A stretch of 46,762 bases of DNA from an uncultured Clostridia bacterium (GTDB lineage Bacteria > Bacillota > Clostridia > UBA1381). Shown here one piece after another: positions 9,860 to 16,356 of this stretch. The position numbers and the translations under genes were made by a program. The stretch's first letter is position 1. Each line of letters starts with the position of its first letter. The stretch covers positions 1 to 46,762 of the forward strand of contig CALXWJ010000091.1 in assembly GCA_944392335.1 (NCBI GenBank), in the 5' to 3' direction. The notes under the pieces were generated by a model, which had not been told where the DNA came from, ran no database searches, and saw nothing but the letters and a program-made list of their open reading frames with translations.

Positions 9860-9985
9860 ATAACTGTGGACATGATGTCTCCCGCTCTTTAGGGTGAGCT
9901 GGGTTTTTATATATGTAATCAGTGTGAGAGTACAATCTTCCATTGATTACAGCGCTGTAATGCAGCGTTATTGTCCTCGTTGAAT
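9860..9985 (+). ncRNA. Structured RNA-like element, copy 1 (class unknown)
   Basis: This ~126-nt element recurs in inverted orientation at 41677-41799. A closing stem pairs AAC (9862-9864) and GGACA (9868-9872) with TGTCC (9972-9976) and GTT (9979-9981). Inside are CCC+GCTC (9881-9887) with GAGC+GGG (9896-9903), then a 10-bp stem GTAATCAGTG / CATTGATTAC (9915-9924, 9941-9950), then a 5-bp hairpin CGCTG/CAGCG (9953-9967). The 10-bp stem is kept in copy 2 although two bases in its 3' arm differ: each changes a Watson-Crick pair to G-U or the reverse. No reading frame crosses it. I do not recognise the class. It may be a small RNA or a mobile-element end such as a TnpB-type guide RNA scaffold. 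Confidence 0.55.
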
Positions 9986-9998
9986 GACGTGAAAAAAA

Positions 9999-10019
9999 AA
10001 GACGTGAATTTCACGTCTT
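9999..10019 (-). terminator. Perfect 10-bp hairpin, terminator-like on the minus strand
   Basis: AAGACGTGAA (9999-10008) and TTCACGTCTT (10010-10019) are perfectly complementary. The bases just before it on the plus strand are nine As, so read on the minus strand the hairpin is followed by a run of Ts. It could stop antisense transcription from the araC side, while on the plus strand it separates the structured element from the araC promoter. Confidence 0.5.
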
Positions 10020-10022
10020 CTC

Positions 10023-10051
10023 TTGACATACATAAAATTTTGAAGTATAAT
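10023..10051 (+). promoter_or_regulatory. Consensus promoter of the AraC regulator gene
   Basis: A perfect TTGACA (10023-10028) and TATAAT (10046-10051) are separated by 17 bp. The predicted leader to the araC ATG at 10286 is long (~225 nt). It contains a small hairpin (TAAGCC/GGCTTA near 10060-10085) and a possible 30-codon ORF. Confidence 0.75.
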
Positions 10052-10116
10052 TAAATCGTAAGCCAAAATCAAATTTACGGCTTAACAACTAAGAATTCTT
10101 TCATTAGAGAATCAGT

Positions 10117-10209
10117 ATGATAGAGCATTATTGGATGAATAATTACCCAAGAAGAATATTAAATGGATTATTTTCAGATATGCTAATAGAACATTTAAAA
10201 GCCACTTAA
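10117..10209 (+). CDS. Possible 30-residue leader ORF ahead of araC
   Basis: ATG at 10117 opens 30 codons (beginning MIEHYWMNNYPRRI, ending IEHLKAT) and stops at TAA 10207-10209, inside the predicted araC leader. Upstream there is only a weak purine stretch (AGAGA). The peptide is not recognised. It may be chance, a leader peptide, or a scrap of a transposase. Confidence 0.2.
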   Translation: MIEHYWMNNYPRRILNGLFSDMLIEHLKAT

Positions 10210-10285
10210 TATTTGTGGGCATTTTACATTGCAATTTATATATAAACGCCATATAAATATATCTTGCAAAAAGGATGTGTGACGT

Positions 10286-11173
10286 ATGTATCAAAGAAGA
10301 AATATAGAGAATTTGCTTGATGATGGCAAGATTGATTTTTTTGTTGTAGAACAATATTTTGACGGTATTGTAAATATGAGTGAAGAGCATAGGCATGAAC
10401 ATTATGAAGTATTTTACATGAAAAAAGGAAATCGCGTGTTATATCAAAATGGGATACCGTATAAATTAGGCCCTGAGCATATTTGTATCATACCGCCTAA
10501 TTATCAGCATATGACTACAAGTTTATTCGGACATTTGCAGGAGTTGATATTTATAGGATTTTCCAAGAATTTTTTTGACGGATTTATACCCGGCAAAACA
10601 ACAGCAGAATTATTTTCAAACGTTGATGTGATTGTTCATGTCAGAAAAGGTGAAGAAAATATAGTTTTGTCTATTTTAAATCGTATAAATGAAATTTATA
10701 ATCAGCAGAAATCTGATGAGTTTACAAAAGCTAAGGCACAAAGTGCTATATTTGACTTAATTTTCAATTATTCCAATTATCAAGAAAAGGAAAATTCAGA
10801 AATATATGATGAAGAAGGCAATATAAATTTAAAAGTTAAATATATGATGATGGCAGGTTATATCAAAAAACATCTTAGTGAAAAAATCACACTTGATTTG
10901 CTTGAGGACAAATTTGGAATAAACAAATTTGAAATAAGCAGAAATTTTAAAGAACATTGCGGAAGTTTTTTTTCTGACTATTTAAATACCGTTAGAATAG
11001 ATTATGCTCAATCATTACTTGCAAATACAAATGCAAATGTTGAAACCGTTTCTCTTTCATGTGGTTTTGAAAGCTTATCGCATTTTTCAAAAACATTTAA
11101 AAAATACACAAGTATGTCACCAAAGCAATTTTCAACATATCATAAATCTTTAAGAAAACACGATATACATTGA
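10286..11173 (+). CDS. AraC-family transcriptional regulator
   Basis: This 295-residue protein has a cupin-like N-terminal sensor (HRHEHYEVFYMKKG, then a LGPEHICIIPP segment, residues ~35-90). A two-helix-turn-helix AraC DNA-binding domain spans ~190-290 (DLLEDKFGINKFEISRNFKE; then VSLSCGFESLSHFSKTFKKY and MSPKQF). Such regulators next to glycan genes usually sense a released sugar and activate the adjacent operon; that role is inferred from position. AAAGGATG at 10269-10276 precedes the ATG by ten bases. The gene is in the same direction as the surface-protein and transport genes, but ~1.5 kb of degraded mobile DNA separates them. Confidence 0.88.
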   Translation: MYQRRNIENLLDDGKIDFFVVEQYFDGIVNMSEEHRHEHYEVFYMKKGNRVLYQNGIPYKLGPEHICIIPPNYQHMTTSLFGHLQELIFIGFSKNFFDGFIPGKTTAELFSNVDVIVHVRKGEENIVLSILNRINEIYNQQKSDEFTKAKAQSAIFDLIFNYSNYQEKENSEIYDEEGNINLKVKYMMMAGYIKKHLSEKITLDLLEDKFGINKFEISRNFKEHCGSFFSDYLNTVRIDYAQSLLANTNANVETVSLSCGFESLSHFSKTFKKYTSMSPKQFSTYHKSLRKHDIH

Positions 11174-11668
11174 TGGCTCTTCATCATATATGATCTGTAG
11201 TACTTATGAGTAATATTATATAATTTAAACCAATTTTAAATGGAATCTTTTCTTGTTTTCTTATTAGCAATAATGCTTCTAGTGCTTGATTAGTTAATAT
11301 ATTAGGGGAATAATGCTGAGATATATTTTTTCTATTCTGTTATACCAATGATTCAAAGAACAAAGGCTATTTAATTCATATATACTTTTTTTGATTTTAA
11401 TATTTTATATTCTTTTAAAAACTTTTAATGATTGTTCTTTTTATTGATCGACTTTTTTCTACAAAACAAAACTGTCAAGAATTGTATTCGGTTGTATAAG
11501 TTATCATGTCATAGTTATTAATAATGTATGTATTTTTTTTTTGAAAAAATGTTATAGGGTAAAGTAAATGTAAAATAAAGAAAAAAATAGGTTTACTAAA
11601 ATTATTTTATATTTTTTTGGATTTACAAGAAATCACAAAAAATATTTAAAAATACACAAGATATAACA
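11174..11668. other. AT-rich intergenic stretch, no gene seen
   Basis: The region is very AT-rich with homopolymer runs. No ORF with an SD, no clear terminator and no tandem repeats were found in it. Confidence 0.5.
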
Positions 11669-11777
11669 TTGATGATAAAAGTTAAAAATGATATAATATA
11701 TAAAAATATGATAAATTGATATTTACATACTAAAAAAGAGGAGGGTAGGTTTGAAAAAGATTGAATTAAAAACATAG
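11669..11777 (+). promoter_or_regulatory. Orphan promoter, SD and 8-codon start of a truncated gene
   Basis: TTGATG (11669-11674) and TATAAT (11692-11697) have a 17-bp spacer. A strong SD, GAGGAGGG (11738-11745), precedes a TTG start (11751) in a context like the neighbouring surface genes. The frame reads MKKIELKT and stops at TAG 11775-11777, after which mobile-element sequence begins. It looks like the 5' end of a gene, or of the whole operon, cut off by insertion and deletion. It may still transcribe into the genes from 12643. Confidence 0.5.
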
Positions 11778-11920
11778 TAAAATAATGTACACCAAACAAA
11801 CCATTTTAAGTGAAAATTCAAAAACCAGCCTCACAAGATAAAAATAATGTGGTATACTTATACTTTATCCGGTGTAGGGCGTTACAATATAGTCTTGCCT
11901 TTGCATAATTATAAATGTTA

Positions 11921-11959
11921 AAATAAAAGTACACAAAAATTATCAAATAAAAGTGCACA
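11921..11959. repeat. Two 15-bp direct repeats, transposon-end-like
   Basis: AAATAAAAGTACACA (11921-11935) is repeated as AAATAAAAGTGCACA (11945-11959), 14 of 15 identical and spaced 24 bp. A related AAATAATGTACACC lies near 11780. Multiple short end repeats of this kind are typical of IS21-type ends, so this may be a scar of such an element, but no istA or istB sequence remains. Confidence 0.35.
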
Positions 11960-11993
11960 GTTTAAAAAAACAGAAAAATACAGTATAATATGT

Positions 11994-12338
11994 TCATCCA
12001 TATATATTCGGAGGATGTTTTTTAAGAATGTTGTATATAGTGGTTAGCAAAATTCTTACAATGGCAATGAAGACTTTTTTGTGAGTTCTGCGTTTTTTAT
12101 TGCAAGATATCTGTTTTTAACCTCGGGATGCTTATTACTTATAATAGCATTGTTAGCACATTGAATAAGTAAAGGGTTAATATATATATTGATCCTTGAA
12201 ATCTTTGTTGTCTTTTTCTTACCGATACCTTCATTAGTCTGTTTTTGTAGGTTGTAATACTGCAATTGTCAATAGGTGCAATGCAAGCAACAAGCAAGCT
12301 TTTGTAAACATCCATACCACAGAAAATGGGATAAACAA
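11994..12338 (-). pseudogene. IS110-family transposase remnant, internally deleted and frameshifted
   Basis: Reading the minus strand from ~12338, one frame gives YPIFCGMDVYKSLLVACIA, the N-terminal DEDD-type RuvC-like start of IS110 transposases. Near 12235-12245 the frame switches to the C-terminal part, GIGKKKTTKISRINIYINP then LLIQCANNAIISNKHPEVKN, matching the conserved Ser-containing C-terminal domain. A second frameshift near 12095 is needed to read the usual tail (RRTHKKVFIAIVRILLTTIY), which stops at 11994-11996. About two thirds of a ~400-residue transposase, the middle, is missing, so the protein cannot be functional. Identification rests on family motif memory. Confidence 0.75.
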
Positions 12339-12345
12339 TTTAGGT

Positions 12346-12540
12346 ATATCTTCATTTGAAATGAGTGAGAAAACAGACATGGGCTGGACATTCATTGAAA
12401 AACGAGTAGTCAGTCTCTCCAAGGATAAGTTTATAGGGTACGATGCCCTACTTATTTGTGCTTGAAAGAATGTTCGGCACATTTATGCAGTTCAACGAAC
12501 AGTTGAGCCTATTCACCTCCATGTGCTTTGTGGTGTGTAT
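12346..12540 (-). ncRNA. Candidate IS110 bridge-RNA (left-end) region
   Basis: This non-coding stretch lies immediately upstream of the IS110 transposase start on the minus strand, where IS110-group elements encode their bridge RNA. It contains two foldable hairpins. One pairs ATAAGT 12425-12430 and AGGG 12435-12438 with CCCT 12446-12449 and ACTTAT 12450-12455. The other pairs GTTCG 12472-12476 and GCA 12477-12479 with TGC 12486-12488 and CGAAC 12496-12500. The element boundaries and guide loops were not resolved, so this is a positional and structural inference only. Confidence 0.35.
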
Positions 12541-12642
12541 GCTTTCATTGAGCACATTATATATCAAAAAAAGAAAAGCTACGCCAGCACATTTTCATAA
12601 ATTTTTTAACTTACAGCGTAGCGGAAAGGAATGGTTGTATTT

Positions 12643-14367
12643 ATGATAAAAAAATGTATTATAGGTTTGATAAGCGTTTCTTTAATTATGCCGGTAGTGA
12701 CATTTGCGGATTTTGATGAAAATAACAATATAACTATCACTGTGGATAACTTTAATATTACAGTAACATATTCTGATGACGAGGATTTTGACAAAGCTAC
12801 TATTATGATGAAAGATGGCAGTAATGCCTTAATCTATATGGGAGAGCAAAAAACAACAATAAATAAAAGAAAAATTGACTTTGCACAGTTTATGGTTAAT
12901 GACAAACTTCCGACAGATACATACACAATTTCAGTCGGTGTGAACGGAAAAATTGTAACTGAACAACTTTTATTCAAGAATCCGTTTGACAGAGAAAAAA
13001 CATTTGTTGATATGATTAGCGCTCCAGACAAAACAGTATTAAGAACAAAAATGCAAGCTGCAGCAAATGAAATTGATGAATTTGATTACACAAAATATTC
13101 TGCATATGACGAAGCAACGCAACTTCAGATTGCACAGGGAATTTATGAATTGGGACTTATAAACAAATATATCCCGACAGATGATTCAACACAAACGCAA
13201 AGTAATGTTGAAGAATTAATTGCTGAATTTAATACATATATTGCGAAAGCTTTTGAAGCGGCAGATATTATGACAGCACAGAGCGCTTCAGCTGTTACTG
13301 CACTGATAGACGGAGCTCAGAGTTTAACATTTGATAAAACATATTTTAGCGGGCAATATGTATATGACAAAGATGTAATTTCTAATTCAGTATTGTTATA
13401 TAACTTTGCACAATATTCCAACATTAATTTTGACAAACTGTATGAAGTTTTTGACGGATACTGTTTATTATATGTTATAAATAACAATGATTTTACAACA
13501 GCTAAGGCTGCTCTTGATTATTATAAAAATCCTGATTTTATGGATATAGATTATTCATATTTTAATAATTTGTCGTTACAGCAGCAATCATCTGTTTTTG
13601 ATAAACTGAAATCAGAAAAAATAACGGACTATACAAAAATTCCTGAAAGATTTTTAAGCATTTCCAAAGAAATTGCAGAAGAAGACAATAATGGCGGAGG
13701 GCAAAGCGTATCAAGACCTTCAGGCGGCGGAGGAATATCAATAGGTGGAATTTTAAATGCAGTACAATCAGAAGAAGATTATGAAGAAGATGAGAGTGAA
13801 ACCCAAGAGACAATACATGATAATACTCCGGCATTTAATGATATACAAAATGTTCCCTGGGCACATGAAGCTATCGAAGCTTTAAAAAATATCGGTGCAA
13901 TTGACGGTGACGGCACAGGTAACTTTAATCCTAATAATTCTGTTAAGAGAAATGAATTTGTAAAAATAATTGTAACCGCTTTCGATTATCTTGATGAAAG
14001 TGATGAATGTGATTTTATTGATGTACCAAAAGACGATTGGAGTTATCCTTACATTGCATCAGCATTCAAAAGCGGATTGGTAAACGGTGAAAGTGACGAC
14101 TTTTTCGGAGCACAAGACAGTATATCACGAGAAGATGCTGCAGTAATCCTGTATAGATTATATACTAAAACCAAACAGGCGCCTGTATCGAACGCAACAT
14201 TTGAAGACAGCAGTTATATATCCTATTATGCTAAAGAAGCTGTTTTCGCTATGGCTCAGCTTGGCATAATAAACGGATACGATAATATGTTTTATCCAAA
14301 AAAAGAATTAACACGCGCAGAATGTGCGAAGTTAATCTATGAGGTATATAAAATACTTGTAGGATAA
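12643..14367 (+). CDS. Secreted S-layer-anchored protein with three C-terminal SLH domains
   Basis: The protein has 574 residues from ATG 12643; an in-frame ATG at 12631 abuts the SD AAAGGA (12625-12630) and is unlikely. The N-terminus MIKKCIIGLISVSLIMPVVTF is a signal peptide. A beta-rich domain (~25-125) is followed by a helical segment and a Gly/Ser-rich linker (~350-370). Three SLH repeats (~397-570) end the protein, each with the WAHEAIEAL- or YPYIASAF-like helix and a final ITRxE-type motif (VKRNEF, ISREDA, LTRAEC). SLH domains bind pyruvylated secondary cell-wall polymer, so the protein should be displayed on the surface. The N-terminal domain is unrecognised and no catalytic motif is seen. 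It leads a tight series of genes (18 bases to the next). Confidence 0.85.
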   Translation: MIKKCIIGLISVSLIMPVVTFADFDENNNITITVDNFNITVTYSDDEDFDKATIMMKDGSNALIYMGEQKTTINKRKIDFAQFMVNDKLPTDTYTISVGVNGKIVTEQLLFKNPFDREKTFVDMISAPDKTVLRTKMQAAANEIDEFDYTKYSAYDEATQLQIAQGIYELGLINKYIPTDDSTQTQSNVEELIAEFNTYIAKAFEAADIMTAQSASAVTALIDGAQSLTFDKTYFSGQYVYDKDVISNSVLLYNFAQYSNINFDKLYEVFDGYCLLYVINNNDFTTAKAALDYYKNPDFMDIDYSYFNNLSLQQQSSVFDKLKSEKITDYTKIPERFLSISKEIAEEDNNGGGQSVSRPSGGGGISIGGILNAVQSEEDYEEDESETQETIHDNTPAFNDIQNVPWAHEAIEALKNIGAIDGDGTGNFNPNNSVKRNEFVKIIVTAFDYLDESDECDFIDVPKDDWSYPYIASAFKSGLVNGESDDFFGAQDSISREDAAVILYRLYTKTKQAPVSNATFEDSSYISYYAKEAVFAMAQLGIINGYDNMFYPKKELTRAECAKLIYEVYKILVG

Positions 14368-14385
14368 TTAAAAGGGGGTAAAATT

Positions 14386-16341
14386 GTGAAAACAAAAATT
14401 TCAGCTTTACTGTCATTAATATTGTTTTTAAATTTAATACTTTCATTTTCTGTATCTGCTGAGAGTACATATTACACTCTTGATACTGTTGAGAAAGTAT
14501 TGACCATAACATCAGATGTTCCTGATTTTGAAGATTTCCGCGACACGCCATGGTTTATGCAAAGATATGAAGTAAGAAATATTTTGGTTAAAGACGGTGT
14601 CACAAGTATTGGAAAGAATGCATTTAAAGATATGTATAATGTGAAAAATGTTCAGCTTCCTGATGGGTTGACATCAATTGAAGAAAATGCCTTTGATGGA
14701 AATGTCAGACTTGCAGCTATTGTTATTCCTGACAGTGTCAGTCGGATTGCAGATTCAGCATTCGATAAAACATTGACAGCAGTATGTGTTGGAACACAGT
14801 CACCCTTTGCAAATCAACCGGAATATAAAACATATGTTGATGGAAAAGAGGGAGATGTATTGCTTGATAATGATAGAAACAACGATACAAGTATTTCCCC
14901 GGGCCCTTTAAGCTGGGCTGTGTATGACGGCGAAATATTAGTTATAAGCGGAAATACAGACATGCTTAACCAATTTTATAATACAACAGTTCCATGGAAG
15001 GATTACAGAACGACACTAACAACCGTCTTGATAGAATACGGGGTTTTAAGAACAAGTACGCACTTATTCTGTAATGTAAGTGTAGGAGAAACAATTCCGT
15101 CAGGGCAATATGCTTATCCTAATATTAAGACCTATATTATGCCCGATACTTCAAGATTGGTAAGAAATGTGGAATTAGACGGAATAAGTCCGACCTCTTT
15201 AACAAGAATAGATTTTCCTTACGGACATACTACAAATAATATGGGATTTAATTCCTGGGTAACCAATGTAGGAACATTTGAGAATTTGCAGGAACTGTTT
15301 ATATCAAAAAGAACATCACTTACAGACGGTTCTGTATTCAGGGGTATCATAAATCTTAACAAGCTTGTTTTTGAAGAAGGCTTTGACGGACTGAAGTCTT
15401 CAAAAAATTTTTCGCAGACATTGACGGTTAATGAAATAATGTTACCAAAATCTGTAACAACCGTAACAGATAACACATTCAGCAATGCAAAAATTTCCAA
15501 TCTTATATTATTAAATCCGACAACAGAAATTACTGCAAATGCATTTAAAAACAGAAATACGTCTGAAGTAATGAATGTTTATTGTGAAGAGAACTCTGAT
15601 GTTAAAAACTGGGCATCTGCGCAAACAAATGTGAATGTAGTTGAATTTGACCGATATTTAACTCATGCAAATACATCTTGGCTTCTAAATGGAAATACAC
15701 AGGAATATATTGCTAATGCAAATAGAAATGCTGATGTAAACGTTTCTGACTTGTCAGTTGTTTCGGGTGAAGTTGTACAAAATGATACAATTAAGGTATC
15801 GTATAATTTTTCGGGCGGACATAATTTCTCAAAGATGATACTTGCATATAAGGATGGTAATGAATACAAAGAAATTAAAAATGTTGTAGGGGTAAACGAA
15901 ATTGAGTTAAAGCTAACTGATGCATATTTAGGAAAAGAATTATACGCTGCAGTTTTACCGATGAATACATTGGGCGAATGCGGAGATATTCAAATTCTGA
16001 ATATCGGAACAGTAAATTTGGAAATTGTTTGTACTCCGAATTTATCTATATCAGAAGGTTTAATAAATGCATATGTTACAGCAACTTTCAGTAAGGGCGC
16101 GCAAAGAGATATGCTCGGCGTTGTCTGTCAGTTTGATGAAAACAACGAAATGATTGGATATACAACTGCAACACAGCAATTTTTACAAGGCATACAAAAT
16201 ACATTGACTTTTGAAGACCCGATAGCTCTTTTGCCGAACACAAAAAATATTAAGTTGTTTATTTGGGATGGAACAAGCATTGAAAACAACACAATGCAGC
16301 CATTGTGGGATTATCAGAGCTTAGACATTACAAACCAATAA
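14386..16341 (+). CDS. Secreted BspA-type leucine-rich-repeat protein
   Basis: This 651-residue protein starts at GTG 14386 after a strong SD (AAGGGGGT). A signal peptide (KISALLSLILFLNLILSFSV) is followed by BspA-type LRR_5 repeats with the recurring pattern 'GVTSIGKNAFKDM ... LPDGLTSIEENAF'. A second module starts at WAVYDGEILVISG and TVPWKDYRTTL (~residues 180-220). The last ~190 residues are a beta-sandwich ending in KLFIWDGTSIENNTMQPL, a C-terminal module also found in two other proteins here. No SLH or sortase signal is seen, so retention at the surface is uncertain. BspA-type repeats usually mediate binding to proteins or glycans; the ligand is unknown. It is in the same operon as the SLH proteins on both sides. 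Confidence 0.82.
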   Translation: MKTKISALLSLILFLNLILSFSVSAESTYYTLDTVEKVLTITSDVPDFEDFRDTPWFMQRYEVRNILVKDGVTSIGKNAFKDMYNVKNVQLPDGLTSIEENAFDGNVRLAAIVIPDSVSRIADSAFDKTLTAVCVGTQSPFANQPEYKTYVDGKEGDVLLDNDRNNDTSISPGPLSWAVYDGEILVISGNTDMLNQFYNTTVPWKDYRTTLTTVLIEYGVLRTSTHLFCNVSVGETIPSGQYAYPNIKTYIMPDTSRLVRNVELDGISPTSLTRIDFPYGHTTNNMGFNSWVTNVGTFENLQELFISKRTSLTDGSVFRGIINLNKLVFEEGFDGLKSSKNFSQTLTVNEIMLPKSVTTVTDNTFSNAKISNLILLNPTTEITANAFKNRNTSEVMNVYCEENSDVKNWASAQTNVNVVEFDRYLTHANTSWLLNGNTQEYIANANRNADVNVSDLSVVSGEVVQNDTIKVSYNFSGGHNFSKMILAYKDGNEYKEIKNVVGVNEIELKLTDAYLGKELYAAVLPMNTLGECGDIQILNIGTVNLEIVCTPNLSISEGLINAYVTATFSKGAQRDMLGVVCQFDENNEMIGYTTATQQFLQGIQNTLTFEDPIALLPNTKNIKLFIWDGTSIENNTMQPLWDYQSLDITNQ

Positions 16342-16356
16342 AAGGAGGAAACTAAT

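Noticed and set aside
9860..9985. 6S RNA, RNase P, tmRNA or SRP RNA as identity of the repeated element
   Set aside because: None of the hallmark conserved motifs or sizes fit, and these RNAs are not normally present in two diverged copies at such sites.
12443..12646. 67-codon plus-strand ORF before the SLH gene
   Set aside because: No SD, no recognisable domain, and it overlaps the candidate IS110 leader; probably a chance frame in mobile-element DNA.
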